Shown: positions 19,652-28,233, counted from the first letter of the stretch. The stretch is 64,000 bases of DNA from CAWAHD01 sp963781785 (GCA_963781785.1 CAWAHD010000001.1:2542001-2606000), one strand, 5' to 3'. The notes: generated from the sequence alone by a model not told the origin. Made by a program: numbers and translations.

Positions 19652-20512
19652 TCATGACGTGCCACCCGCGAACCGGGCGCCGATCAGCTCGAGCACCTCG
19701 CGCGTGATCTCGGCTTGACGCTCGCGACGTTCCAGGCTGATCAGCTTTTCGAGCATCTGTTCGGTGTTCCGCGTCGAGGAATCCATCGCGACCAGCCGGC
19801 TCGCCTGTTCGCTTGCGAACGACTCGGCGGCGATCAGGTAAAGGCTGATGAAGGCGTACTCGTCCGCCAGTCCGGTCAGCAGTTCCGGCGCCGTGAGGTA
19901 GCGATGAAATCGAGGTGGCCGCGCCGGGCCCGAGGAGCGGAGGCACTTCAAGTCTGGCGGCAGAATCTGCACCTCGGTTGGGACCTGCTCGCTGATCGAG
20001 TGGTAGCGACTGTAAATGACGCGAAGCGCGCCGAGTTCGCCAGTCGCGTACCGCGTTCCCAACAGCTTCGCCAGCCGCTTGACCAGGTCGTGCAGCCCCT
20101 CCAGCGAAGTGGCCGCGGGCTCACCGCCGTCCCGGGTGATTCCGCGGGCCAGCAGTTGGCGAATCCCACGCTGGCCTACAACGAACAGATGGACGCTCCC
20201 GGATTGCCGCAGTTCTTCAATGCGGCGCTCGGCCAGCGCAAGCACGTTGGGGTTGAATGACCCACACAGAGGCTGTTCCGACGTCATTACCAGCAAAGTG
20301 TTCGGGCGGTGGTCGGTTTCTGTCGCAATCGTTTCCGATTCGGGCAAGAGCCACGCCAGACCGCGGAGGACGACTTCGTGGTATCGCCGCGCGCCTTCCA
20401 GGGCCCGCTGGGCGCTCTGGATCCGACCGGCGGCGATCGCGCGCATGGCGCTCACGACGTTGTGCACTGTCTCCACGGCCTGTCGGCGCCGCTGGGCGAT
20501 TTCCTGAGTCAC
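19652..20512 (-). CDS. atpG: N-ATPase gamma subunit
   Basis: A 286-residue gamma subunit, the central rotor shaft of an F-type ATPase. The N-terminal helix (RRRQAVETVHNVVSAMRAIAAGRI) and the C-terminal helix (FASEQASRLVAMDSSTRNTEQMLEKL) are the conserved coiled-coil parts; the latter corresponds to the usual ASRMxAMxxAxxNA segment. It starts at a GTG overlapping the alpha-subunit stop (GTGA). It is the last gene of the atpDCQRBEFAG order typical of N-ATPases and shows no frame break. Confidence 0.9.
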   Translation of the reverse strand: MTQEIAQRRRQAVETVHNVVSAMRAIAAGRIQSAQRALEGARRYHEVVLRGLAWLLPESETIATETDHRPNTLLVMTSEQPLCGSFNPNVLALAERRIEELRQSGSVHLFVVGQRGIRQLLARGITRDGGEPAATSLEGLHDLVKRLAKLLGTRYATGELGALRVIYSRYHSISEQVPTEVQILPPDLKCLRSSGPARPPRFHRYLTAPELLTGLADEYAFISLYLIAAESFASEQASRLVAMDSSTRNTEQMLEKLISLERRERQAEITREVLELIGARFAGGTS

Positions 20513-22029
20513 GTCGCAGCTTTCCCGGGGAAAGCTTGCTGAACGGATTCGAGCGCGTGCCGCAGCCGGCTGGTCGAGGCTGTACTGATCTCGTCCTCGC
20601 GCTCAATCGTGTCGAGCAAGTCGGATTCCGTGTCGTCGAGCCGCCGTCGCAGCTTGCCGAGGACCGCGGCAACCCGCTCGACGGCCACCTGATCGAGGAA
20701 ACCCTCGCGGATGGCGAACAGGATTGCGACCTCATGGCTCACGCGGAGCGGATCGAGGCGGGGCTGCTTCGAGCGCCTCGCGCAGCCGCCGTCCGCGTTC
20801 GAGGCGATGGCGCGTCTCCGGCTCCAATTCGGCCCCGAACCGAGCGAACGATTCCAGCTCGTGCAACTGGGCGTAGAGCAGGCGAAGATCGCTGGCGAGC
20901 TGGCGGAGCACTTTGGGCTGGGCCTTGCCGCCGACCCGCGAGACAGAAAGGCCCACATCGACGGCCGGCCGCACACCTTCGTTGAAGAGGTGGTTGTCGA
21001 GATAGAACTGGCCGTCGGTGATCGAGATCACGTTCGTCGGGATGTAGGCGGAGATGTTCCCCGCCTGAGTCGTGACAATGGGCAAAGCGGTCAGACTGCC
21101 GCCGCCTGAGCGGTCGTGCAGCCGCGTGGGCCGCTCCAGGAGCCGCGCGTGAAGATAAAAAACACCGGGCGGATACGCCTCGCGGCCGGGCGGCCTTCCC
21201 AGGAGCAGCGCGATCCGCCGGTACGCGTCGGCGTGGTTCGTCAGGCTGTCATAGATCACCAGAACCTGCCGGCCCTGGTGCATGAACGATTCCCCGATCG
21301 TGCACGCCGAGTACGGGGCCAGGTACTGCTGCCCCGGGGGCGAATCGGCGTCGGCCGCAACGATCACCGTTTGAGCGAGAACGTCGGCGGTCCGCAAAGT
21401 CTCGACAACTTCGGTCACATTGGTCTTCCGCAGCCCGACGGCGGCATAAACGCAGAGGACTTCGGTGCCTCGCTGAGCGACGACGGCGTCGAGCGCCAGC
21501 GAAGTTTTGCCCGTGGCGCGGTCGCCGAGAATCAATTCGCGCTGGCCGCGCCCAAGGGCAGCAGTGCATCGATCACGTTGATGCCCGTGTGCATCGGCTC
21601 GCGAACGGGCTGGCGGTCGAAGACACCCGGTGCCTCGCGCTCGACCGGCTGGTAGGCCCGCGAACGGATCGGTGCGCCACCGTCGAGCGGGCGGCCGAGT
21701 GCATCGACCACGCGGCCCAGCAATTCGTCACCGACCGCCACGCTGGCCACACGCCCAGTGGCTCGAAGTTCATCGCCCGCCGATATGTGTTCCGACGGGT
21801 CGAGGAACAGCACCCCCACGTCGTGCGGCCGCAGATCGAAGGCCAGCCCGGTCAGCCCATCGGTGCGCTCGAGCAGCTCGCCGTAGTGCACGGAGGGTGC
21901 TCCCCGCACCCGCCCCACTCCGTCCCCCACGAAGACCACCTCGCCGACCTCATGATGCCGCACCTGCCAGTGACGTGAATCCAGGGTGGCGCGCACATCT
22001 TTGCGAAGCTGTTCGAGCTGTTCGTTCAT
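20509..22029 (-). pseudogene. atpA: N-ATPase alpha subunit, two frameshifts
   Basis: The alpha subunit forms the non-catalytic nucleotide site of F1. The first part (MNEQLEQLRKDV to INVIDALLPLG) ends near 21540. The second part carries Walker A GDRATGKTSLALDA, then the SYRDSLTNHA-type block (VIYDSLTNHADAYR) and ISAYIPTNVISITDGQ. The last part (RLDPLRVSHEVAILFAIREGF to the stop at 20509) is in a third frame from about 20770. Corrected length is about 505 residues, normal for the family. Start and stop overlap the atpF and atpG genes. The frame breaks are either assembly errors or decay. Confidence 0.85.
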
Positions 22030-22776
22030 GGTGTGACCCTCCCGGGAGCGGCGGGGGCAATCTCGTCGAGCCCGCCGATCAGAGAAGCGTCCCAGGCATG
22101 TCCGCCCAGCCGCAGCCGCAGGCCAGCGAGCAGCTCGGGCCGCGGTTCGACCGAAAGGCTCAACTTCTGCCCGTCACCGACTCAATCGCACTGCCCAGAC
22201 GCTCGATGATTCTGCCGTTCATCTCCACGGCGGTTTCGATGACGGCAGTGTGATCCGCTTCCAGCTCCCCGCGCAGCCGTTGGCGCTCGTCCTCCGGGAT
22301 GTTCTGTATCGTTTCGACGAGCCGCCCGGCAAGTTGCTCCTGGAGAGTCGAGCTCGAAGCCTCATGTAGAAAACGTTCCGCAAGCTTGACGGCGGATCGA
22401 ACGAGCTCGGCACGAAGCGCCTCGCGGGCTTGGGTGCGCTCCCCTTCAAGCTGGCTGGCCGCGTCCTCACGGCGTTTCTGGCTGCGCGCTCGGCCTCGGC
22501 GATCGTCGCTTTTCGGTCGGCCTCGGTCTGCTCGCGGGCCGCGCGGATCAACTCCTGGCGCTCCTGATCAAGGGCCGCCAGCCGGGTATTCAGTTGCTGC
22601 TTGAGCGCGGCGGCTTCCTGACCGGCCTTCTGGGCATCAGCCTGCGCCTTGGCATTCGCCTCCCTGCGCCGATCGATCGCCTCGTGAAGCGGCCGGTAGA
22701 AGAGCCGCTGCAAGACGTAGACCAGAACCAGGAAGTTCACCACCTCGAACAAGAACGTCCAGACGTTGAAAATCAT
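22026..22776 (-). pseudogene. atpF: N-ATPase b subunit with delta-like C-terminus, two frameshifts
   Basis: The stator subunit. It has an N-terminal membrane helix (VWTFLFEVVNFLVLVYVLQRLFY) and a long charged coiled coil. The open frame is lost near 22480 (at the ERAARN/SQKRREDAASQ joint) and again near 22170. Joining frames gives about 250 residues, longer than a usual b subunit, and the end (VEPRPELLAGLRLRLGG, then LIGGLDEIAP) resembles the C-terminus of the delta subunit. N-ATPase operons have no separate delta gene, so this extension probably takes over delta's role. The stop overlaps the atpA start. Confidence 0.8.
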
Positions 22777-22779
22777 GGC

Positions 22780-23049
22780 TCACTGTCCACTGATCAGCGA
22801 CAGGAACGGATTGGCCAGCAGGATGATCAGAGCGATCACCAGGCTGTAGATGGCCAGCGATTCGATCATGGCCAACCCCACGAACAAGGCACGGCTGATC
22901 CGGTCCGAGGCATCGGGTTGGCGCGCGATGGCATCGAGTGCCGAGTCAACCGCCCGCCCCTGGCTGATCGCCGGCGCGATCGAGCCGATCGCTATCGTCA
23001 ATCCGGCCACCACCATGCCGACAATCGCGAAGATTAAATGTGCACTCAT
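22780..23049 (-). CDS. atpE: N-ATPase c subunit with sodium-binding residues
   Basis: An 89-residue two-helix proteolipid that forms the rotor ring. Helix 1 contains AIGSIAPAISQGRAV, placing a Gln at the position equivalent to Gln32 of Ilyobacter tartaricus. Helix 2 contains AMIESLAIYSLVIALI, with Glu-Ser and a Tyr four residues on. Gln, Glu, Ser and Tyr together are the known Na+ ligand set, so the ring probably moves Na+. The conserved loop ARQPD is present. The ATG at 23049 is preferred; a GTG at 23055 lies just upstream. Confidence 0.93.
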   Translation of the reverse strand: MSAHLIFAIVGMVVAGLTIAIGSIAPAISQGRAVDSALDAIARQPDASDRISRALFVGLAMIESLAIYSLVIALIILLANPFLSLISGQ

Positions 23050-23060
23050 GATCACGAAGC

Positions 23061-23732
23061 CTATCGGTTAGGATGGGCCCGCACGGCCGCGCTCAAGTAC
23101 ACGACGGTCAGGACCGCGAAGATGTAAGCCTGTACGACACTCGTCAGCACGGCAAGCATCATGATCGGGACCGGCACCAGGAAGCCGGCGAGCGAGAGGA
23201 GAACCGCAATGACCAGCTCCTCGCTCATCACATTGCCGAACAGTCGCACGGCCAGCGCCAGGGTGCGCGAGAACTCGGTGATGATCTCGATCGGCAGCAA
23301 CACGGGCGTCGGCTCAAGGTAATGGGCAAAGTCCCCGCGGACTCCTCGGGCGCGAATGCCATAGAACGGGACCGCCAGGAACACCAGGACCGCCAGGGCG
23401 GCCGTCGCCGCGAAGTCAGCCGGCGGCGAATGCAGGCCCGGCACCAGGCCAAGGAGGTTTGCCGTGCCGATGAACAAGGCCAGGGTCACGATCAGGGGCG
23501 TGTATGGCCGCGGGTCGCAGCCGAACATGTCGCGCATCAAGTCCTCGAAATGCTCTACCATCAGCTCCGCAGCAACCGGCCAGCCGGACGGGTTCCGGCC
23601 CAGACCGAGGCGCACTAGCACGGCCAGTGCGATCAGCACACTCGATGCAACGATCGAATAAACAACGGTTCCGGTCACCTCGACCGGTCCGAGATGAATC
23701 AGAGTCGGCGGAGACACGCCTTTACCTTCCAT
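23061..23732 (-). CDS. atpB: N-ATPase a subunit (ion channel of FO)
   Basis: A 223-residue a subunit, the membrane stator that passes ions to the c ring. The conserved Arg lies in SRTLALAVRLFGNVMS, and TANLLGLVPGL and VFLAVPFYGI mark the preceding helices. It is shorter than E. coli subunit a, as is usual in N-ATPases. It overlaps atpR slightly and sits just ahead of atpE. The frame is intact. Confidence 0.93.
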   Translation of the reverse strand: MEGKGVSPPTLIHLGPVEVTGTVVYSIVASSVLIALAVLVRLGLGRNPSGWPVAAELMVEHFEDLMRDMFGCDPRPYTPLIVTLALFIGTANLLGLVPGLHSPPADFAATAALAVLVFLAVPFYGIRARGVRGDFAHYLEPTPVLLPIEIITEFSRTLALAVRLFGNVMSEELVIAVLLSLAGFLVPVPIMMLAVLTSVVQAYIFAVLTVVYLSAAVRAHPNR

Positions 23733-23991
23733 GCCGATTGCCCCCCAGCCGCTCCAGGAGATACAAGTGAGAATGCCCTAAGCCTCCCAGCGCCTCCTGG
23801 GCGCTGTCAGCGCCTTGCCGGCTCAAGATCCCCAATCCTATCCTCGACATGATCAGCCGCACCGCGGCGACAAGCGGCACCGATACTGCCCTCAATGGCT
23901 GGCGCACCATGCCGCCGACGGTGAACCACGGCCCACCGAAATAAGCCAGGCACAGACCAGCCTCCGCGCCCAGTGCCACGATCCAGTTCAT
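23722..23991 (-). CDS. atpR: AtpR, N-ATPase-specific small membrane subunit
   Basis: An 89-residue protein with hydrophobic segments (GAEAGLCLAYFGGPWFTVGGM and AVSVPLVAAVRLIMSRIG). It starts by ATGA overlap with the atpQ stop. Position (between atpQ and atpB), size and the YFGGxWxTV signature fit AtpR, which occurs only in N-type ATPase operons and is thought to help assembly of, or ion access to, the c ring. The C-terminal half is less hydrophobic than expected, so an undetected frameshift there is possible. Confidence 0.75.
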   Translation of the reverse strand: MNWIVALGAEAGLCLAYFGGPWFTVGGMVRQPLRAVSVPLVAAVRLIMSRIGLGILSRQGADSAQEALGGLGHSHLYLLERLGGNRHGR

Positions 23992-24275
23992 CGGTCGAGT
24001 TCCTGATGCACTTGCCGCCAGGCGCTCGAGCATCCCAGCGCCAGGCCCGCGACCAAGAGAGAAAACGTCCAGAAGATGCCCGCGTTCATTCGCCCATCAA
24101 TCCAGCGTCCCAGAAAAGCCCCGAAGAGCGCCGGCACGACAACCATCCGTCCCACGGACCCCACCAGGCCAAGCCCTCGCCACAGAGTCATCTGCTCGCC
24201 GGCTCCGGTCCGCTCGGCCTGGCGCCTGATCTCGCGCACAAACGGATCCTCGTCTCGATCTCTCGCCTTTGTCAT
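23988..24275 (-). CDS. atpQ: AtpQ, AtpI-like N-ATPase membrane protein
   Basis: A 95-residue protein with a charged N-terminus and two membrane helices (GRMVVVPALFGAFLGRWIDG and IFWTFSLLVAGLALGCSSAW). This is the AtpI-like fold found as AtpQ in N-ATPase operons, with a presumed role in c-ring assembly. It overlaps both neighbours by ATGA junctions. Confidence 0.8.
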   Translation of the reverse strand: MTKARDRDEDPFVREIRRQAERTGAGEQMTLWRGLGLVGSVGRMVVVPALFGAFLGRWIDGRMNAGIFWTFSLLVAGLALGCSSAWRQVHQELDR

Positions 24276-24664
24276 TTCCCTTCCGCCTTGCGCAGCTCGC
24301 GCAACAGCTTCGTCTCCAACTCGCCGAAACCAGCGCGAGCCGCTTGCTCCTTGTCCTTGCGAGCGAGAAGCATGGCGGCGGCCGCGTCAACGACGTCGTC
24401 TAGCCGGTCGGCAACCACCGCGTCGCGGGTGGCAACGGAGATCCGCCCGTCTTCCAAGAGCAGCACCCGGCCGTCGACGGCGACGAACGATTACTTGCCG
24501 CAATCCGCGCGATAACGGAGCAAGCACGGGATTAGAACGGTCAGGAAATCCTCGTGGCCGGGCCAGATCCCGAACTGGCCGCTCGAGTCCACCGCCTGCA
24601 CCGCGGCGACGCGGCCGTGTGCAATCACCCGGTCCGGAGCGATGATCTCCAATTCCAGGGTCAC
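24272..24664 (-). pseudogene. atpC: N-ATPase epsilon subunit with an in-frame stop codon
   Basis: The frame starts at a GTG overlapping the beta-subunit stop and encodes LELEIIAPDRVIAHGRVAAVQAV, SGQFGIWPGHEDFLTVL and, further on, SFVAVDGRVLLLEDGRISVATRDAV: a full epsilon subunit of 130 residues. Codon 58 is TAA (24491-24493) in the middle of the conserved block ADCGK-stop-SFVAVDG, with no frame change. The homologous position is usually a polar residue such as Gln or Glu. A substitution therefore truncates the protein, unless it is a base-call error. Confidence 0.8.
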
Positions 24665-26106
24665 AGCTTCGCCTCCTCGATCGGCCCGATCATGTAGAGT
24701 GCGCCCTCATCCCGATCGTCATACTTCCCCTCCAGGATGGCCTCGCACCCGGCCACCGTCTCCGCGAGCGGGACGCGCCGGCCTTTGTGCCCGGTGAACA
24801 TCTCGGTCACAAAGAACGGCTGAGTCAGGAAGTGTTCCAGCCGCCGGGCGCGGCGGACCGCTAACTGGTCCGCGGACGAGAGCTCTTCGAGGCCCAGCAT
24901 GGCGATGATGTCCTGGAGCTCGCGATACCGCTCGATCGTCTCCTTGACGGAGAGCGCCACCCGGTAGTGACGTTCTCCCAGCCGCACCGGATCGAGTAGA
25001 CGAGACGTCGAGGCGAGCGGGTCAATCGCGGGGTAAAGCCCCCGCGCAGCGAGGCCGCGCGACAGCACGATGCTGGCGTCGAGATGAGTAAACGTCTGAG
25101 CAACTGCCGGATCGGTCATGTCATCGGCGGGCACGTAGACGGCCTGAACCGACGTGATGGAGGCAGCGGCCACCGAGGCAACCCGTTCCTCCAAGGTCCC
25201 CAGGTCATCGGCTAACGTGGGCTGATAGCCCACCTCCGACGGAAGCCTCCCCAAGAGCCCCGAGACCTCGGAGCCTGCCTGTACATACCGGAAGATATTG
25301 TCGACAAGGAACATCACTTCGGTGCTGCGCACGTCCCGGAAGTACTCGGCCATCGTCAAGGCCGCCAGCGCCACCCGGAATCGGCTTCCCGGCGGGTCGC
25401 TCATCTGGCCGAAGAGGAGAATGGCGTTCGCCAGGACGCCGGTCTCCTGCATCTCGTGCCAGAGGTCGTTCCCCCGCGGGTGCGCTCGCCCACTCCGGCA
25501 AACACGGAGATGCCCGCATGATCGTGGTTCACGCTGCGAATGAATTCTCGCAGGAGCACCGTCATGCCAGCGCCAGCGCCGCCGATCAAGCCAGCCTTGC
25601 CACCCCTAGACAGCGGAGCAAGCAGGTCGATGACCTTGATCCCGGTTTCCAGGAACTCGATCCCGCGCCGCTGGGCAGTGAGCGAGGGCGCTGAATCTGT
25701 GGATCGGCCACCGCTCGACTCCGGTCAACAGTTCACGCCTATCCAGCGACTCGCCGAGGACGTTGAACAACCGGCCAAGCGTGCAAGGGCCGACCGGCAC
25801 CGAGATCGGCTGGCCCGTCCGCGCGACCGCCATGCCGCATGCCAATCTTTCCGTGGGCGCCATTGAGATCGCTCGCACCGTGTGAGGATCAACGTGATGA
25901 GCCACCTCGAGGGTGATCGTTCGCGTCCCTACCGACAGCAGCAGGGCTTCGTTGATCGCCGGAACTTTGTCGGTGAACGCGACCTCGACGACCGAGCCGC
26001 GCACCGCCGTGACCCGCCCGTGGTGTCCCTCATGGCCCGGATCCTGCATCAAGAATTGACTCCAATGCCGCGTGGAATCGCGCACGGGTATCGACTCGGT
26101 GTCCAC
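24661..26106 (-). pseudogene. atpD: N-ATPase beta subunit, two frameshifts and a Walker A Lys-to-Met change
   Basis: The catalytic F1 subunit, first gene of the operon. The N-part (GRVTAVRGSVVEVAFTDKVPAINEA) changes frame near 25665, the middle part (IEFLETGIKVIDLLAPLSRGGKAGLIGG) near 25455, and the remainder is intact to the DELSEED-like GLEELSSADQ and the end. The P-loop reads GGAGAGMT, with Met encoded by ATG where the catalytic Lys (AAG) is invariant. The start is GTG 26106, or ATG 26049 with GGAG ten bases upstream. If the sequence is right the enzyme cannot hydrolyse ATP. Confidence 0.85.
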
Positions 26107-26359
26107 CCGCCCACGCGCTTCACGAAAGACACCGTAGAGCGTCGACCGCGAGATCGCCAGGGCTGAGGCCCGCCGGCCGTGCGAAGCTCCCCTGTCAATT
26201 GGGTTTCACGCTCAAGGGCGCTAAACACCAAAAGCGACCGGCGGTTTCACGAAACGCGCCAAGAACCGGCGATATCGGGCTCTCTGGACCCCGGTGCGCA
26301 CGCTGCTTCGCTGCGATCGCAACAAATGCTCGCGGGGCAGGACACGGAGACGTTGACCG

Positions 26360-26710
26360 TCAACCGGCGAATTCGCGCTCCCCGGCCCCGGTTGCAGCAG
26401 TCCCGCCGATGCCGGCTTCGAGTGCCGCAAGCCGGTTCCCCATTAACTCGATGCTCTGCTTCAGAGCATCCACATGCTTGTTGCTTGCACTGAAGGAACC
26501 GTCTCTCCAGAAATCGATGCCGATTTCCTGCGCCTTGTCGACCGATGCGACGATCAAGCGAAGCTGGATCGTGAGCAGCTCGATGTCCACGAGCTTGATC
26601 TTGATATCTCCCGCGATGACCAGTCCCTTGTCAAGAATCCGTTCGAGCACGTCCGCCAGAGTCGCGCTCTGGATGGAGTGAGGCAACGAGCGTGGGGAAG
26701 TCGTCGTCAT
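26360..26710 (-). CDS. gvpJ: GvpJ, GvpA-family minor gas vesicle protein
   Basis: A 116-residue protein with the GvpA-type core at residues 16-70 (LADVLERILDKGLVIAGD, IKLVDIELLTIQLRLIVASV, GIDFW). The longer, more polar C-terminal tail distinguishes J from A. GvpJ is a nucleation/tip component of the vesicle shell. Its ATG overlaps the upstream stop (TAATG). It is the last gene of the gvpN-to-gvpJ run, as in Bacillus megaterium. Confidence 0.88.
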   Translation of the reverse strand: MTTTSPRSLPHSIQSATLADVLERILDKGLVIAGDIKIKLVDIELLTIQLRLIVASVDKAQEIGIDFWRDGSFSASNKHVDALKQSIELMGNRLAALEAGIGGTAATGAGEREFAG

Positions 26711-26943
26711 TACCGGTTCCTACCCTCGACCTGTCGGTTTGCGCCCGACACATGGCAAGAAGTGCGAACGTAAGCAGCGGCCGCGCGGGTTTCGCCGTAA
26801 CTCTGGCCCGGCCCGCGGCAACCCATTCGCTTACCCAGGGTCATGATGCGGCGCAAATCAACGGTGCGTCCATCAAAAGAGACCTTCCGAAAAGCAGAGC
26901 CTCTCAGCGAGGATCTCACGTCGCGAGCGGTCTTGATCGTCAT
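26710..26943 (-). CDS. 77-residue basic protein of the gas vesicle operon, unknown
   Basis: The ATG at 26943 overlaps the stop of the zinc-ribbon gene (ATGA) and follows GAGGGG; its own TAA overlaps the gvpJ start. The protein is Arg- and Gly-rich (begins MTIKTARDVRSSLRG; centre VSFDGRTVDLRRIMTLGKRM), with two Cys. No family is recognised. The tight coupling on both sides is the evidence that it is translated with the gas vesicle genes. Confidence 0.6.
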   Translation of the reverse strand: MTIKTARDVRSSLRGSAFRKVSFDGRTVDLRRIMTLGKRMGCRGPGQSYGETRAAAAYVRTSCHVSGANRQVEGRNR

Positions 26944-27314
26944 GTCGATCCCCTCTGGTGATGAACTTCGTCTTTGTGGCCTGCGGGGCGAATCACTCCT
27001 CGCCCCCGGCACCGGAGGCACGGGAGGCCGCTCGATGCCTCGAACGCCGACCCTCCGCAATCGGGACAGGTCTCGGTGGGGCCGTCGACTACCGGCACAA
27101 CGCCCGCGCCGCCGCAGATGAGGCACCGGAACGTCTTGTAGCTCCCGGTGCCGCGACAGAAGGTGCAGGTGGTGCGAGGATTCGAGACCACTTTGGTGCC
27201 CGTGCCGTAACACGACCCGCACTTCGAGAGCGACGAGAGCTGATCGTAGGGATCGGTTCCTCTCCCCTTGCAAAAGGCACACACGACAAGTTCCTGGCCA
27301 TTCGAGGTCGCCAT
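26940..27314 (-). CDS. DnaJ-type zinc-ribbon protein in the gas vesicle operon
   Basis: A 124-residue protein with six CxxCxGxG-like units: CAFCKGRG, CGSCYGTG, CTFCRGTG, CLICGGAG, CPDCGGSA and CLRCRGRG. This is the zinc-binding, client-binding module of DnaJ/Hsp40, but there is no J domain. Four such units bind two zinc ions in DnaJ; six would allow three. Placed between gvpK and gvpJ, it may hold or deliver aggregation-prone shell proteins. The fold is clear from the motifs; the chaperone role is inference. Confidence 0.85.
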   Translation of the reverse strand: MATSNGQELVVCAFCKGRGTDPYDQLSSLSKCGSCYGTGTKVVSNPRTTCTFCRGTGSYKTFRCLICGGAGVVPVVDGPTETCPDCGGSAFEASSGLPCLRCRGRGVIRPAGHKDEVHHQRGST

Positions 27315-27329
27315 TCTGGGATCTCCCGT

Positions 27330-27674
27330 TCAAAGAAGCTTCCCGAGCGGTCCGAGGTCAATGTTGAGATCCTCGCCGTCGAAACCGAACGTCCGCTTGA
27401 GCACCTCGACCTGCTCCGAGAGCTGAAGAAACGTCATTCCCAGCCGTTCGACCTCGTCTTCGCTCAGAGAGCCCGATTCCATGCGGCGGATCGCCTGCCG
27501 TTCGAGCAGCTCACGCAGGAGCTCCACCAGGGTGAGGACCAGCTTGGCCAGGCCGTTCTTCACGTCGTCAGGATTGAGCGCGATGTCGGCGCGGCGCTGG
27601 ATCGAAGCGGGCAGGGCGTGCGCAACTTCCTCGAGGGCCAGTGAGTCTACCAAGGGTGCCGACGATCTGACCAT
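27330..27674 (-). CDS. gvpK: GvpK, gas vesicle assembly protein
   Basis: A 114-residue protein matching GvpK: IALNPDDVKNGLAKLVLTLVELLRELLERQAIRRMESGSLSEDEVERLG is the family core, starting at about residue 32. GvpK is an essential minor assembly protein. Its position between gvpS and gvpJ matches the B. megaterium order. The frame is intact. Confidence 0.95.
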   Translation of the reverse strand: MVRSSAPLVDSLALEEVAHALPASIQRRADIALNPDDVKNGLAKLVLTLVELLRELLERQAIRRMESGSLSEDEVERLGMTFLQLSEQVEVLKRTFGFDGEDLNIDLGPLGKLL

Positions 27675-27698
27675 GGCTCATACTCCCGTCACTGCGCG

Positions 27699-27917
27699 TC
27701 AGGCCTGAGGCGCGATGCCGCTCGAACGCGCGGTCTCGACCGAGGTCAACACGAGGTTAACTCCCAGGTAAATCAGGTCGACGCCGGCGACCGAGATGAA
27801 AACCTCGCCGACCACGACCACGCCCTTGTTCAGAACACGGTCGAGCGTCTCGCACAGCGAGACACGCTCGGTCTCTGTCAAGCCTTCGGGAAGCGCAGGC
27901 GCGAGGTTCGAGTCCAT
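27699..27917 (-). CDS. gvpS: GvpS-like GvpA-family protein
   Basis: A 72-residue protein from the ATG at 27917 (MDSNLAP). The core ETLDRVLNKGVVVVGEVFISVAGVDLIYLGVNLVLTSVETA is GvpA/J/M/S-family; ISVAGVDLIYLG is closest to the S type. It sits one base from the upstream gene's stop and ahead of gvpK, as gvpS does in Bacillus. M versus S cannot be settled by eye. Confidence 0.82.
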   Translation of the reverse strand: MDSNLAPALPEGLTETERVSLCETLDRVLNKGVVVVGEVFISVAGVDLIYLGVNLVLTSVETARSSGIAPQA

Positions 27918-27918
27918 C

Positions 27919-28233
27919 TCAGAGCAGCTCCTCATAGATGCTCTGGGCAAGCCGCAACTCCCCCTGTCTCTCATAATGCTCGGCCACTTCGATCAATCGC
28001 CCGGACGCTTGGTCGGCCTCCGCGCTGTCGGGGTAATCGCTCATGATCTTGCCGAAGATGAACATCGCATGTCGAATCTCGCCGGAGTAATAGAGCGCCT
28101 CGCCCATGCGGAGAAGCCGGGCCAGCGCGAAGGCATGATGCACCGGGAGCGGCTGCTCGCTGGACGTCACGCTGGTTTGCACGGTCCGCGTCGTTACCTC
28201 GATCGTTGGAGTCTCGGAGAGTACCGTACTCAT
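27919..28233 (-). CDS. Small TPR-like protein in the gas vesicle operon, unknown
   Basis: A 104-residue protein preceded by AAGGAGA. Residues 1-30 are Ser/Thr-rich; residues 30-104 form two TPR-like helical pairs (ALARLLRMGEALYYSGEIRHAMFIFGKIMSDYPDSAEA and GRLIEVAEHYERQGELRLAQSIYEEL). It takes the place between gvpG and gvpS that gvpL holds in B. megaterium. A scaffold or adaptor role is inference; I know no gas vesicle family of this type. Confidence 0.7.
   Translation of the reverse strand: MSTVLSETPTIEVTTRTVQTSVTSSEQPLPVHHAFALARLLRMGEALYYSGEIRHAMFIFGKIMSDYPDSAEADQASGRLIEVAEHYERQGELRLAQSIYEELL

Noticed and set aside
26107..26230. Minus-strand reading upstream of atpD that looks like an HTH (ALAISRSTLYGVFREARG)
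   Set aside because: Short and in the same frame as the atpD 5' region, without a start or a domain partner. Probably chance similarity to recombinase-type HTH.
26352..26364. Inverted repeat GTTGACCGTCAAC at the end of gvpJ
   Set aside because: It lies inside the gvpJ stop region, is short, and has no promoter beside it. No support as an operator or terminator.
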